Shown one piece after another: positions 38,270-50,276 of a stretch of 64,000 nt of DNA. Origin of the DNA: Cornus controversa (taxonomy: Eukaryota > Streptophyta > Magnoliopsida > Cornales > Cornaceae). Location: the NCBI GenBank assembly GCA_026545225.1, contig CM048847.1, positions 4,092,001 through 4,156,000 of the forward strand, given 5' to 3'. A program made the position numbers and the translations under genes. Positions within the stretch are counted from its first letter, which is position 1, and each line of letters starts with the position of its first letter. The notes beneath the pieces were generated by a model, which searched no databases, was not told where the DNA came from, and saw nothing but the letters and a program-made list of their open reading frames with translations.

Positions 38270-38511
38270 TTCTTTCGATATGCACAACAAGAAAAATTTT
38301 AAGTCCAAGCATTCATACTTAGTCAAATTTCATCATGCTTACACATGCCATGTCTATTTAATCCACAAAAGCATGTTAAGAAAATGTAAGCATACATCAA
38401 GTTCCACATAAGCAATTTACAATATCAAGTCAAATCCATATGTTCCGCTCCTTAACCCAATTGATAACTAAGTCAAGTCTCACCCTTCGTCCCTAGGTAT
38501 TCCAACCTAAT
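38270..38511 (-). other. Untranslated leader, internal copy 1
   Basis: About 240 bp between the primer-binding site and the gag ATG. AT-rich; no upstream frame or structure recognised. Confidence 0.7.
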
Positions 38512-38523
38512 GCTCTGATACCA
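38512..38523 (-). other. Primer-binding site for initiator tRNA-Met, copy 1
   Basis: Reads TGGTATCAGAGC in sense, three bases (GAA) downstream of the LTR end GGGCGTGACA. This is the standard plant tRNA-iMet complement that primes minus-strand DNA synthesis. Complementarity decays after 12 bases. Confidence 0.92.
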
Positions 38524-38768
38524 TTCTGTCACGCCCCAATTCCCGACTCCCAGAAAATCGGAGGTGAACCGGTTCATTAAACCTCAATGAACCTCCTCAT
38601 ATGTCTCGATTACTGTGGAAGCTAAACATGCGCATGTAGTTATCTATGCGTATGCTCATCATTATCTATCCCAATGGGCCACAGATTGGTCTATGTATGC
38701 ATGACATTTCATTTCCACTCTTAGATCACAAAAAAATCACAAAAAAACACATTTTTAAGGGTTACAGG

Positions 38769-38881
38769 ACTTTCAGTCGCCTGAAAATTCCAGTAGGTTT
38801 GCAATTTTAAACTGGCACTTTCAGCCGCCTGAAAGTGAACTTTCAGCAGGCTGAAAGTGGACTTTCAGCAGGCTGAAAGTG
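38769..38881. repeat. CTTTCAG/CTGAAAG hairpin cluster, middle LTR
   Basis: Same series of inverted repeats as at 30890-31002, shifted by 7879 bp, with no changes seen. Confidence 0.82.
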
Positions 38882-39990
38882 CCTGTGCTTGGACTTTTGA
38901 CAGCATTCCTCAATCTGTCTTCAAATGCTAATATCTCACAATCCGTAAGTCCGTTTGACTTGAAATTTGACATGGATCATCCTCAACGTGTCTAGTTTCT
39001 AAGCCAATTTGAATCACTCAAAAATACCAACCACAGCTCAAGTTATACTCAATTTAGTGGTCGTGGGTCAGATTGTCCACTCATGCACTAACCCATGCAT
39101 ATCTTTCTCAATTTAAATCCAAACAAGGTCCATAACCTATCAAAATGAAGCTAACATAATTCTCTTACTATATACATAAATTCCATTCACTCCTTGAACT
39201 CAAAATGCACACTTTTGGGCATGTGTCCCCCCAATGGCTACTCTAATGCCTCAATGGCCATCAAGTATATTCACATAACATGCATTTCACATTTGAAATG
39301 TAATTCCATCAATTTTTATTACCATCTTCACTCAAGAACTCATGCATACATACTTTCCATACTCCATTTGCTCATGAGCAACCATACAAGAAATCGCAAC
39401 CAAAGAGGAAAATGGTCCTAAGGTGCCATACATCTCTAACACACACCTTTCTCAAAAGATACATACCATTCATATGATTTTTCCAAGTTTATAGTCATTA
39501 GAAGAATTCACGCATAAGGTTCAAAATGCCATAAATTCTACCATGACTAAAACTAAATCATTACCGTGCCACAAGCCGGAACAGATAGCCAAATGCACAA
39601 CTGTCCAAAATATAGCAAAACCACCACTAGTGTTCCACTTGGACACTCATGTCCCATCCGTCATCGGCGCTTTATCTGTAAAATATTTAGAATAAAGGGG
39701 TGAGCACCACTGCGGCTTAGTAGAGATACCCCAACCCACCTAAGTGCCGACCCGACACGACCTACATGGATGCATGTCACAACATTTCACATATCATTCA
39801 ACATACATCATTTTCACTCACAACAATGCATATATATATATAGGGATGCATTAAACACATTTCATGCTTCATAATTCAAATGAAGGCAATAATCATACAC
39901 TTATTTCTCTCTCGGACTAAACCCGACATCCTAACATGATTCTTGACCGAATCATAAAACCGAGACACTTTTCCACACCATTCCAATTCC

Positions 39991-40287
39991 GCCACCGAGT
40001 ATTTACCTACTCCAAGATGGATAGACCACCGTCACCGAGTATTTACCTACTCCAAGGTGACTTGGCCCCCTTTCTTTGAATTCTCACCGAGTATTTACCT
40101 ACTCCAAGGTGAGCAACCACAATCACCGAGTATTTACCTACTCCAAGGCGATTGGGCAACCTTTTTAGAATCTCTACCGAGTATTTACCTACTCCAAGGT
40201 GAGTAAACCACCGTCACCGAGTATCTACCTACTCCAAGGTGACGTAACCACTCCAATGCCCTCTCCGAGTATTGACCTACTCTAGGC
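39991..40287 (-). repeat. Array of seven covarying hairpin units, middle LTR
   Basis: Copy of the 32112-32408 array. Unit 4 has GGCGAT here (40147 G) where the left LTR has AGCGAT, so the left copy has lost one base pair of that stem. Confidence 0.85.
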
Positions 40288-41048
40288 AATTCAACCACAC
40301 TTCCCCGTTTCCTCACAACGGCCCCAATATATGCATTTCGAACATATAAACATCAAGCATTTAATTTCATGCCTCACAAATGCATATGCTAATTAATAAA
40401 AACATGTAGCATGCATTTTATCCCCACTACACCACACATATATTTACCTATACATGCAAACCTAGCATAATATCCACATATGCTCACAAAACTTCACTTA
40501 AGCACATTTTAATCATGCTTCACAAATGCACACATTTTTTTATACAAATATAGCATGCATTTAACTCACTTACAACATACAACACATATATGCCCAATAT
40601 AACACATTTCCACATATATGCACAAAAGCTAGCATATAAGCATACATGCTCTCATTCTCCCACATTCTCATGCATTTGTCACTCACATCATGCATACTAG
40701 GAGATACACATCTATTGCATACAAGAGACTCAAGAGAAGAATAAAAAAACCTTATCCCACCCCTCTTACATCTCTAAAACATGCAATACACAACCTTAGC
40801 TCTCACCACTTCACCCGAAACCCTAGAATCGACAAGTAGATGAGAAGGAACACCCCTACCTTGAAAATGAAGGCCTTCCAAGCACTTCACCAATTTTGCA
40901 GCGGAGTCTACCTTGCCGAATCACCACTTTGTTCGGTTCAAATGGAAGCCCTAGCCGTCCCCTACGTATCTCCCTCCTTCGGCGGAACTTGAATCACACC
41001 CGAAGACCTCCAAAACCTAGAGAGAAGGAAGAAAGAAGAAGTGGGAGC

Positions 41049-41054
41049 AATATA
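41049..41054 (-). promoter_or_regulatory. Candidate TATA box, 5' LTR of copy 1
   Basis: TATATT in sense, followed by a pyrimidine-rich initiator-like tract. This position would drive transcription of internal copy 1. Pattern only. Confidence 0.38.
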
Positions 41055-41487
41055 GAGAGAGAAGCAGCCATGAGATATGAAATATCTCTGCAGATTTTGA
41101 CCATTTAAGGTCCCTAGGTCACGAAAAGACCAAAATACCCCTAGGCCACTTAACGCACCTTCCCGGACTCCTTTATCGATTCTGAAAACTCCTACGGTCT
41201 CGAAATCACTTCCTTAACTCTCTAAACATTTCATCTAAGCCATTCCCAAAAATAAATATTTTTGGAAATTTTCCGGATTCCCGGGCCCACTTAAGTCACA
41301 TCCCGGACCCCAGTTTGACCAAAAAGTCAAACTTCTCCAATTCTCCCAAAAACTTCCCAAAACCTTAAAAATACTTCCCAAACATGTTTCCCACACTCAA
41401 AACATGTTAAACACCATTCAAAATGCATTTATGGCAATTATAATGCGAAAAATGCAAAACCGGCCAAAATTGGTCACGGTCTCTACA

Positions 41488-41498
41488 ACCTCCCCCCG
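41488..41498 (-). other. Polypurine tract, internal copy 2
   Basis: CGGGGGGAGGT in sense, adjoining the middle LTR. Identical to copy 1. Confidence 0.9.
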
Positions 41499-41534
41499 TT
41501 AAGGGAATTTCGTCTCCGAAATTAGAAACGTACC

Positions 41535-44500
41535 TCAAGTAAAAAACAACTCAGGATATTTTGAGCGGACTTCTTGTTCTCGCTCCCACGTAGCCTCCTC
41601 GACTCCGTGATGTCTCCAAAGGACTTTAACCAATGGAATAGTCTTGCCCCGAAGCACTTGCTCCCTAGCATCCAAAACCTGTACCGGTCTCTCCTCGTAA
41701 GACACGTCCTCCTCCACCTCAAGATCTGTCCAATCTAACACATGTGAAGGATCCGGCTCATACTTTCTCAACATCGAAACGTGGAAAGTATTGTGCACAC
41801 TTGATAATTGCGGTGGCAATGCCAAGCGGTAGGCGACCTCACCCACACGATCCAATATCTCGAATGGACCGATAAACCGTGGGGCTAGCTTTCCGCTACG
41901 CCCAAATCTCATCAAACCCCGTCGTGGCGAGACTTTCAAGAAGACATGGTCCCCTACCTCAAATGCTAAAGGCCTCCGCCTTCTGTCTGCATAGCTTTTC
42001 TGACGACTCTGAGCCGTAAGCAAACGCTGCCGTATGATCTTAATCTTTTCTGTAGTCTCTCTGACTATATCTGGCCCCAAATCCACTGTCTCACCAACCT
42101 CTGCCCAACAAACTGGTGACCTACAGGGTCTACCATACAAGGCCTCAAATGGAGCCATCTCAATACTAGCTTGGTAGCTATTATTGTACGCAAACTCCAC
42201 CAATGGAAGGTGATCCTCCCAACTACCTCGAAAATCAAGTGCACATGATCTAAGCATATCCTCCAAAATCTGTATAGTACGCTCCGACTGACCATCTGTT
42301 TGGGGATGGAAAGTTGTACCAAAATGGAGGTCCGTATCAAGTGCAGCCTGAAAACTCTGCCAAAATCGTGACGTGAATCTCGGATCTCTATCAGACACAA
42401 TGGAAACTGGCACTCCGTGTAGTCTCAAAATCTGATCAATATACAACCGACTAAGGGTATCCACATCATCTGTCACTCGAATAGGAAGGAAATGAGCCAC
42501 CTTGGTCAACCTATCCACAATGACCCAAACTGCATCATGACTCTTCCTTGTCCTAGGTAACCCCATCACAAAGTCCATAGTGACGTGTTCCCACTTCCAC
42601 ATAGCTACCTGTAAAGGCTGTAACAAACCTGCCGATCTCTGATGCTCGGCCTTCACTTGTTGACAAGTGAGGCACCTCGCCACAAACCGTGCGACGTCCT
42701 TTTTCATGCCCTTCCACCAATACTGTCTTCGAAGGTTATGGTACATTTTGGTACCACTGGGATGTACTGCAAGTCTGGAGCTATGAAACTCTCTCAGGAC
42801 CTCATCCCTACAAGCCAATGGAACAACCATTCTGCCTCTGAACCTTAGACCTCTGTCTGAATGGATAACCCAATCCTCCACTGCCTCGCCACTCGTAATC
42901 CGAGTGCGAATGCTCTCCAACTCTGTGTCATGCCTCTGCTCCTCAACCACCCTACTCACTAGAGTTGGTTGCGCTATGAGTGTGAACAAAGTGGCATGTC
43001 CATCACTCTCACTAAAGCACAATCCCATTTCTGAGATGTCTTCCATCATCTTCCATTCACGAATAGCAATACTAGCCAAAGTGCCATGTGGTTTCCTACT
43101 CAATGCATCGGCAACCACATTAGCCTTCCCCGGGTGATACTGAAGATCAAAGTTGTAGTCTTCCATGTATTCCACCCATCTTCTCTGTCTCATATTCAAG
43201 TCCTTTTGTGTAAAAAGGTACTTCAAACTCTTATGATCGGAGAAAACCTCAAATTTCTCTCCGTAGAGATAATGCCTCCACGTTTTCAAAGCAAAAATTA
43301 CCGCTGCCAACTCCAAGTCATGAGTTGGGTAATTCTGCTCGTGGATCTTCAACTGTCGGGAACCATATGCAACAACCCTCTCGATCTGCATCAATACACA
43401 TCCCAAACCATCCCGTGAAGCATCATAGTAGATGACATAACCCAAACCGCACTCGGGAATAATCAATATTGGAGCACTAGTCAATCTACGCTTCAATTCC
43501 ATAAAGGAATGCTCGCAAGCCTCGTTCCACTCAAACTTAACTCCTTTACGAGTAAGTTTGGTCATCGGCGCCGCTAACTTCAAAAAGTCCTTCACGAAAC
43601 GTCGGTAATATCCTGCCAATCCCAAGAAGCTACGTATCTCAAATACGTTCTTAGGCCTCTCCCAATCCATTACCGCTTCAATCTTAGAAGGGTCTACCGA
43701 TACTCCTCCTTCCGACACCACGTGTCCTAGGAACTTCACCTCCGTTAGCCAAAATTCACATTTTTCGAACTTGGCATACAAACGGTGGTCTCTCAATGTC
43801 TGTAACACTGTCCTCAAATGGATCTCATGCTCCTCCATAGAAGAAGAATACACAAGAATATCATCCACGAAGACCACCACAAACCTATCCAAGTACACCC
43901 TGAATATCCGGTTCATCAAATCCATTAACGCTGCTGGTGCGTTCGTCAATCCAAATGGCATCACTAGAAACTCATAGTGGCCATATCGAGTCCGAAAAGC
44001 TATCTTTGGAATGTCCTCTTCCCTTACCCTCAACTGGTAATACCCCGACCTCAAGTCGATCTTCGAAAAACAAGTCGAACCCTTAAGCTGATCAAACAAG
44101 TCATCTATCCTTGGCAAAGGATACTTGTTCTTAATTGTTGTTTGGTTCAACTTACGGTAGTCTATGCATAACCGTAAAGATCCGTCCTTCTTTTTAGCAA
44201 ATAGGACCGGAGCTCCCCAAGGCGATGTACTAGGTCGTACAAATCCCTTATCCAATAATTCTTGCAACTGATCTTTCAACTCCTTCAACTCAGCCGGTGC
44301 CATCCGGTACAGTGCCATAGAGATAGGCGCGGTACCAGGAGCAAGATCAATGCTAAACATAACATCTCTCATCGGAGGTAACTCTGTCAAGTCCTCCAGA
44401 AACACATCCACAAACTCACTAACCACCGGTGGAAATCCTCCACTAGTCACAATCTCATCTTCCTCGGCTAATAAGCTAGCTAGGAAGTATCCAACCCCGT

Positions 44501-45335
44501 CCCACACACCGGAACTAAGCAAAGACGGAATGTAGAAATCATCCCGCTCTCCCACAAAGTAAAAGCAATCACCCTTAGGTGTGCACACTGTCACTCTCCT
44601 ACGGAGACAATCAATTGTGGCTCTAAATGTAGATAGCCAGTCCATACCTAGAATGACATCAAAAGTGGTCATGTCTAGTAATACAAAGTCGAACACTAGT
44701 CGACGCCCAGCAACCTCAATTTCACAAAACCGACACACTCTATCCAGGGTAACCCTACCCCCAACTGGTGTATCAATGGACAATGATGACTCCAGTGACG
44801 ACACCCGCAGCCCTAAGGCACAAGCAAATGCAACAGATATGAATGAATGTGATGCACCCGAATCTATCAACACCCTAGCCCACGAGCTAGAAACTAGGAA
44901 AATACCTCTGACCACTGACGGTCCCGGTACATCCTCTGCCGGAGCAAGTGTGAACACGCGGCCCCCTGACTGCTGACCAGTCCCCTGTAAGCCTGACTGC
45001 TGACTAGAAGCAGGCGTGGGACCCCTCGCTACTCGCGATCCCTGTACTGACTGTGCTGGCTGCGGTGGCTGTAATGCCCTGAAGCCAGACTGAACTGTAG
45101 TCATCTGTCCAACTCTCTGCTGAGTTCCTGTACCACTCTGTATCACCTGCCTCCTTGGGCAGTTAGCTTTCACATGTCTGGGTTGTTTACAAGAGAAACA
45201 CACCCTTTCCCCTACTATCCCTGCTGGCACTGGTGCCACTGTATGTCCCTGTGGGCACTCCCTGCTGAAATGGCCAATCTGATGGCAATTATAGCACACC
45301 ACAGATGGTCGTAAAGACACAGTCGGTAAGGTCAC
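41535..45335 (-). CDS. Chromovirus pol polyprotein, copy 2
   Basis: Second copy of the 1266-codon frame, identical in domain content and catalytic residues to that at 33656: zinc knuckles, DSGAS protease, FVDD reverse transcriptase, RNase H, HHCC and D-60-D-35-E integrase, GPF motif, chromodomain. By eye there are two base differences in this span: 42635 (proline to serine just after the integrase zinc finger region, in EHQR-S-AG) and 43143 (silent). Near identity shows that the duplication is much more recent than the split of the LTR families. It is read from the right LTR at 46406-49367, the original 5' LTR. Like copy 1 it lacks its own ATG and depends on the interrupted gag frame upstream. 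Confidence 0.95.
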   Translation of the reverse strand: MTLPTVSLRPSVVCYNCHQIGHFSRECPQGHTVAPVPAGIVGERVCFSCKQPRHVKANCPRRQVIQSGTGTQQRVGQMTTVQSGFRALQPPQPAQSVQGSRVARGPTPASSQQSGLQGTGQQSGGRVFTLAPAEDVPGPSVVRGIFLVSSSWARVLIDSGASHSFISVAFACALGLRVSSLESSLSIDTPVGGRVTLDRVCRFCEIEVAGRRLVFDFVLLDMTTFDVILGMDWLSTFRATIDCLRRRVTVCTPKGDCFYFVGERDDFYIPSLLSSGVWDGVGYFLASLLAEEDEIVTSGGFPPVVSEFVDVFLEDLTELPPMRDVMFSIDLAPGTAPISMALYRMAPAELKELKDQLQELLDKGFVRPSTSPWGAPVLFAKKKDGSLRLCIDYRKLNQTTIKNKYPLPRIDDLFDQLKGSTCFSKIDLRSGYYQLRVREEDIPKIAFRTRYGHYEFLVMPFGLTNAPAALMDLMNRIFRVYLDRFVVVFVDDILVYSSSMEEHEIHLRTVLQTLRDHRLYAKFEKCEFWLTEVKFLGHVVSEGGVSVDPSKIEAVMDWERPKNVFEIRSFLGLAGYYRRFVKDFLKLAAPMTKLTRKGVKFEWNEACEHSFMELKRRLTSAPILIIPECGLGYVIYYDASRDGLGCVLMQIERVVAYGSRQLKIHEQNYPTHDLELAAVIFALKTWRHYLYGEKFEVFSDHKSLKYLFTQKDLNMRQRRWVEYMEDYNFDLQYHPGKANVVADALSRKPHGTLASIAIREWKMMEDISEMGLCFSESDGHATLFTLIAQPTLVSRVVEEQRHDTELESIRTRITSGEAVEDWVIHSDRGLRFRGRMVVPLACRDEVLREFHSSRLAVHPSGTKMYHNLRRQYWWKGMKKDVARFVARCLTCQQVKAEHQRSAGLLQPLQVAMWKWEHVTMDFVMGLPRTRKSHDAVWVIVDRLTKVAHFLPIRVTDDVDTLSRLYIDQILRLHGVPVSIVSDRDPRFTSRFWQSFQAALDTDLHFGTTFHPQTDGQSERTIQILEDMLRSCALDFRGSWEDHLPLVEFAYNNSYQASIEMAPFEALYGRPCRSPVCWAEVGETVDLGPDIVRETTEKIKIIRQRLLTAQSRQKSYADRRRRPLAFEVGDHVFLKVSPRRGLMRFGRSGKLAPRFIGPFEILDRVGEVAYRLALPPQLSSVHNTFHVSMLRKYEPDPSHVLDWTDLEVEEDVSYEERPVQVLDAREQVLRGKTIPLVKVLWRHHGVEEATWEREQEVRSKYPELFFT

Positions 45336-45398
45336 TGAAGGTGTCGAGCGAACTTGCTGGTGCCCTTGAAACCCTGACTTGCCCTCCCTATGCCTCTT

Positions 45399-46148
45399 TC
45401 ATCCCTGGCTACCCGAAGATGCCCCCGCACTCTTCACTTGCTGTTTAGACTCCCATATTCTTTGGGTGTCTCTGTCATCTTCCTCAGCCACTAAGGCTCT
45501 GTCAACCACTTCATTGTAGGCCCTTAGACCTAAAATGGATACCCTCTTTCTGAGAGAGGTTTTGAGTCCCTTCACGAATCTTTTCACTTTTAGCTCCTCG
45601 TTCATTACCATCTCCGGGGCAAAACGAGCCAATGATGTGAATTTGGTCTCGTACCCCATCACATCCAAGTCCCCTTGGACTAAGTCTATGAACTCTTTCC
45701 TCATCCGGTCTCTCACCGAAGTCGGAAAGAATTTATCAAAAAATAACTCCTTAAAGGTTTCCCAGTCCATAGTCTCGGTATTGTGGACATTCCCGATGAA
45801 TTGCCACCACCGATCAGCTTCTCCTTGTAAGTGAAGTGCCGCTACTCCCACTTTCAAATCCTCATCGATTGCAAGAGCAACCATGAGTTTGTGAGTTTGG
45901 TCAATCCAACTCTCAGCCACAAGTGGATCACGTGCACCATCAAAGGTAGGCGGCTTAAATTTCACGTATTCCTTCATAGCCACCATTTGTCGGCTCAAGG
46001 CAACCCTAGGCAATGCCTGAACCTCCTCTTCTCTGGCTTCCCTAGCCATTCTTCTCATAGTATCAGCCATATCACGCATAAACTGCGTTCCATCTGTTGG
46101 CTCCTGAGGAGCATCAGCGCCAATGTCTCACGCTCTTCTTGGAGGCAT
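45399..46148 (-). pseudogene. gag, copy 2, interrupted by two in-frame TGA stops
   Basis: Same frame as pol copy 2. ATG at 46148, TGA at 46128-46130 (codon 7), and a second TGA at 45399-45401 before the zinc knuckles. The 226-codon middle part keeps the Gag capsid landmarks and has proline after DKFF, probably the original residue. Because both stops are shared with copy 1, they predate the tandem duplication. Recoding (stop readthrough) cannot be excluded from sequence alone, but the first stop at codon 7 and the position of the second make ordinary decay more likely. Confidence 0.88.
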
Positions 46149-46390
46149 TTCTTTCGATATGCACAACAAGAAAAATTTTAAGTCCAAGCATTCATACTTA
46201 GTCAAATTTCATCATGCTTACACATGCCATGTCTATTTAATCCACAAAAGCATGTTAAGAAAATGTAAGCATACATCAAGTTCCACATAAGCAATTTACA
46301 ATATCAAGTCAAATCCATATGTTCCGCTCCTTAACCCAATTGATAACTAAGTCAAGTCTCACCCTTCGTCCCTAGGTATTCCAACCTAAT
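46149..46390 (-). other. Untranslated leader, internal copy 2
   Basis: Copy of 38270-38511; nothing further recognised. Confidence 0.7.
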
Positions 46391-46402
46391 GCTCTGATAC
46401 CA
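46391..46402 (-). other. Primer-binding site for initiator tRNA-Met, copy 2
   Basis: TGGTATCAGAGC in sense, three bases from the right LTR. This is the original 5' priming site of the insertion. Confidence 0.92.
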
Positions 46403-46647
46403 TTCTGTCACGCCCCAATTCCCGACTCCCAGAAAATCGGAGGTGAACCGGTTCATTAAACCTCAATGAACCTCCTCATATGTCTCGATTACTGTGGAAG
46501 CTAAACATGCGCATGTAGTTATCTATGCGTATGCTCATCATTATCTATCCCAATGGGCCACAGATTGGTCTATGTATGCATGACATTTCATTTCCACTCT
46601 TAGATCACAAAAAAATCACAAAAAAACACATTTTTAAGGGTTACAGG

Positions 46648-46760
46648 ACTTTCAGTCGCCTGAAAATTCCAGTAGGTTTGCAATTTTAAACTGGCACTTT
46701 CAGCCGCCTGAAAGTGAACTTTCAGCAGGCTGAAAGTGGACTTTCAGCAGGCTGAAAGTG
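46648..46760. repeat. CTTTCAG/CTGAAAG hairpin cluster, right LTR
   Basis: Same inverted repeats as in the other two LTRs; all arms intact. Confidence 0.82.
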
Positions 46761-47869
46761 CCTGTGCTTGGACTTTTGACATCATTCCTCAATCTGTCTT
46801 CAAATGCTAATATCTCACAATCCGTAAGTCCGTTTGACTTGAAATTTGACATGGATCATCCTCAACGTGTCTAGTTTCTAAGCCAATTTGAATCACTCAA
46901 AAATACCAACCACAGCTCAAGTTATACTCAATTTAGTGGTCGTGGGTCAGATTGTCCACTCATGCACTAACCCATGCATATCTTTCTCAATTTAAATCCA
47001 AACAAGGTCCATAACCTATCAAAATGAAGCTAACATAATTCTCTTACTATATACATAAATTCCATTCACTCCTTGAACTCAAAATGCACACTTTTGGGCA
47101 TGTGTCCCCCCAATGGCTACTCTAATGCCTCAATGGCCATCAAGTATATTCACATAACATGCATTTCACATTTGAAATGTAATTCCATCAATTTTTATTA
47201 CCATCTTCACTCAAGAACTCATGCATACATACTTTCCATACTCCATTTGCTCATGAGCAACCATACAAGAAATCGCAACCAAAGAGGAAAATGGTCCTAA
47301 GGTGCCATACATCTCTAACACACACCTTTCTCAAAAGATACATACCATTCATGTGATTTTTCCAAGTTTATAGTCATTAGAAGAATTCACGCATAAGGTT
47401 CAAAATGCCATAAATTCTACCATGACTAAAACTAAATCATTACCGTGCCACAAGCCGGAACAGATAGCCAAATGCACAACTGTCCAAAATATAGCAAAAC
47501 CACCACTAGTGTTCCACTTGGACACTCATGTCCCATCCGTCATCGGCGCTTTATCTGTAAAATATTTAGAATAAAGGGGTGAGCACCACTGCGGCTTAGT
47601 AGAGATACCCCAACCCACCTAAGTGCCGACCCGACACGACCTACATGGATGCATGTCACAACATTTCACATATCATTCAACATACATCATTTTCACTCAC
47701 AACAATGCATATATATATATAGGGATGCATTAAACACATTTCATGCTTCATAATTCAAATGAAGGCAATAATCATACACTTGTTTCTCTCTCGGACTAAA
47801 CCCGACATCCTAACATGATTCTTGACCGAATCATAAAACCGAGACACTTTTCCACACCATTCCAATTCC

Positions 47870-48166
47870 GCCACCGAGTATTTACCTACTCCAAGATGGA
47901 TAGACCACCGTCACCGAGTATTTACCTACTCCAAGGTGACTTGGCCCCCTTTCTTTGAATTCTCACCGAGTATTTACCTACTCCAAGGTGAGCAACCACA
48001 ATCACCGAGTATTTACCTACTCCAAGGCGATTGGGCAACCTTTTTAGAATCTCTACCGAGTATTTACCTACTCCAAGGTGAGTAAACCACCGTCACCGAG
48101 TATCTACCTACTCCAAGGTGACGTAACCACTCCAATGCCCTCTCCGAGTATTGACCTACTCTAGGC
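47870..48166 (-). repeat. Array of seven covarying hairpin units, right LTR
   Basis: Third copy of the array, with the GGCGAT form of unit 4 (48026 G). It lies about 2.1 kb from the inverted homologous array at 50277-50638. Confidence 0.85.
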
Positions 48167-48928
48167 AATTCAACCACACTTCCCCGTTTCCTCACAACGG
48201 CCCCAATATATGCATTTCGAACATATAAACATCAAGCATTTAATTTCATGCCTCACAAATGCATATGCTAATTAATAAAAACATGTAGCATGCATTTTAT
48301 CCCCACTACACCACACATATATTTACCTATACATGCAAACCTAGCATAATATCCACATATGCTCACAAAACTTCACTTAAGCACATTTTAATCATGCTTC
48401 ACAAATGCACACATTTTTTTATACAAATATAGCATGCATTTAACTCACTTACAACATACAACACATATATGCCCAATATAACACATTTCCACATATATGC
48501 ACAAAAGCTAGCATATAAGCATACATGCTCTCATTCTCCCACATTCTCATGCATTTGTCACTCACATCATGCATACTAGGAGATACACATCTATTGCATA
48601 CAAGAGACTCAAGAGAAGAATAAAAAAACCCTTATCCCACCCCTCTTACATCTCTAAAACATGCAATACACAACCTTAGCTCTCACCACTTCACCCGAAA
48701 CCCTAGAATCGACAAGTAGATGAGAAGGAACACCCCTACCTTGAAAATGAAGGCCTTCCAAGCACTTCACCAATTTTCTAGCGGAGTCTACCTTGCCGAA
48801 TCACCACTTTGTTCGGTTCAAATGGAAGCCCTAGCCGTCCCCTACGTATCTCCCTCCTTCGGCGGAACTTGAATCACACCCGAAGACCTCCAAAACCTAG
48901 AGAGAAGGAAGAGATAAGAAGTGGGAGC

Positions 48929-48934
48929 AATATA
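48929..48934 (-). promoter_or_regulatory. Candidate TATA box, original 5' LTR
   Basis: TATATT in sense at the same place as in the other LTRs. The pyrimidine tract downstream carries two substitutions here. It would start transcription of internal copy 2. Pattern only. Confidence 0.4.
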
Positions 48935-49362
48935 GAGAGAGAAGCAGCCGTGAGATATGAAATATCTTTGCAGATTTTGACCATTTAAGGTCCCTAGGTC
49001 ACGAAAAGACCAAAATACCCCTAGGCCACTTAACGCACCTTCCCGGACTCCTTTTTCGATTCTGAAAACTCCTACGGTCTCGAAATCACTTCCTTAACTC
49101 TCTAAACATTTCATCTAAGCCATTCCCAAAAATAAATATTTTTGAAAATTTTTCGGATTCCCGGGCCCACTTAAGTCGCATCCCGGGCCCCGGTTTGACC
49201 AAAAAGTCAAACTTCTCCAATTCTCCCAAAAACTTCCCAAAACCTTAAAAATACTTCCCAAACATGTTTCCCACACTCAAAACATGTTAAACACCATTCA
49301 AAATGCATTTATGGCAATTATAATGCGAAAAATGCAAAATCGGCCAAAATTGGTCACGGTCT

Positions 49363-49367
<5 letters not shown>

Positions 49368-49372
<5 letters not shown>
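49368..49372 (+). repeat. Target-site duplication GTATA, right copy
   Basis: Matches 30643-30647. Embedded in (TA)n, so a chance match is easier than for GACAT, but both LTR ends fit exactly. Confidence 0.88.

Positions 49373-49394
<22 letters not shown>
49368..49394. repeat. (TA)n run at nested insertion site
   Basis: About twelve TA steps, then TATGTATATATG. The nested chromovirus entered next to this tract. Confidence 0.85.
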
Positions 49395-49401
<7 letters not shown>

Positions 49402-50276
49402 GTGGGGTTTGGGAAGCGATAACATGTTAGATTTATCGCCTAATTGCATTGTGGTATGCATGTATGTATAGATTAAAGTCTATAGAAAGCATGCTAAATA
49501 ATACATGTTTAGCTATATGTTGTCTTGTATGCATATGTGATTTTTATGCACAAGGTTCAGTATATATATAGGTGATTATATATATGGTTGCAACGGTAGA
49601 AATGCATGCTAAGTATGAATTTAACTTTTGGCGAGCATTTGAAAATCATGAAATGTGCTAAGTGTTTTATATGTTCTTGATACATATGTGGGTGATGTAA
49701 TATATATATGTGTATATATATTGTGATTAGAATGCATGTTAGCCACTTGTAATGAATACATGCATTGAATGAGAGCATGACTGTATGTATACTAGTATAC
49801 GTGCATATAGGACTTATATGCAGGATTGGACATATATGTGATTATATGTGAGAATGTGAATATGAGGTGCATGCTGGCTTTATTTATATATATCAAATGT
49901 GTGCATTGATACTAGCATGATAAAAATGTGCTAGGTTGAGTTTGTTGGCATATATGACGTATTATGCAGGTTTTGAACATGTATGTGTTATATGTGTTGG
50001 AATGTGATGAGATGCATGCCAAATACTTCTTTTTAGTACTCATAAGTATGGGTTGAGGCATGAAAATATTATGCTGTGTATATGTGCATTCATATTGCAT
50101 GTATAGGAGGGAAATGACACATATGTGGTTATGTGTGGGTTTGTGTAGAGAGCAATGCATGCTATGTTTTCTTTTGACTAGCGTAGGCATTGTGAGGTAT
50201 GAACATTGAATGTTTGGATGTTATATGTTCGAAATGCATATATGGGACCGTTGTGGAGAAACGGGGAAGTGTGGCT

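Larger units (their letters stand above)
38527..41487 (-). repeat. LTR, middle copy (recombinant)
   Basis: 2961 bp. Serves as the 5' LTR of copy 1 and the 3' LTR of copy 2. At offsets 25, 809 and 1620 (38552, 39336, 40147) it matches the right LTR against the left. From about 40750 to its end it matches the left LTR at every one of about 13 sites where left and right differ. Private changes are at 39474, near 39904 and near 41068. No target-site duplication at either edge. Confidence 0.95.
30648..49367 (-). mobile_element. Tandem-duplicated Ty3/gypsy chromovirus (Tekay/Del type)
   Basis: Structure on the + strand: LTR 30648-33608, internal 33609-38526, LTR 38527-41487, internal 41488-46405, LTR 46406-49367; the repeat step is 7879 bp. 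One GTATA duplication flanks the whole block, with none at the inner junctions, so this is a duplication of one insertion and not two integrations. Domain order (gag, protease, RT, RNase H, integrase, chromodomain) places it in Metaviridae chromoviruses. The chromodomain sequence, initiator tRNA-Met PBS and long LTR fit the Tekay/Del clade. The two internal regions differ at about four positions by eye (34756, 35264, 37845 and 38057 against +7879). Confidence 0.96.
46406..49367 (-). repeat. LTR, right copy (original 5' LTR)
   Basis: 2962 bp, one base longer because of an extra C near 48631. Nearly identical to the others up to there, with one private change at 46782. In its last 740 bp (sense 5' end, U3) there are about 13 differences from both other LTRs, for example near 48769, 48912, 49053 and 49175. 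Flanked by GTATA at 49368. Confidence 0.95.
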
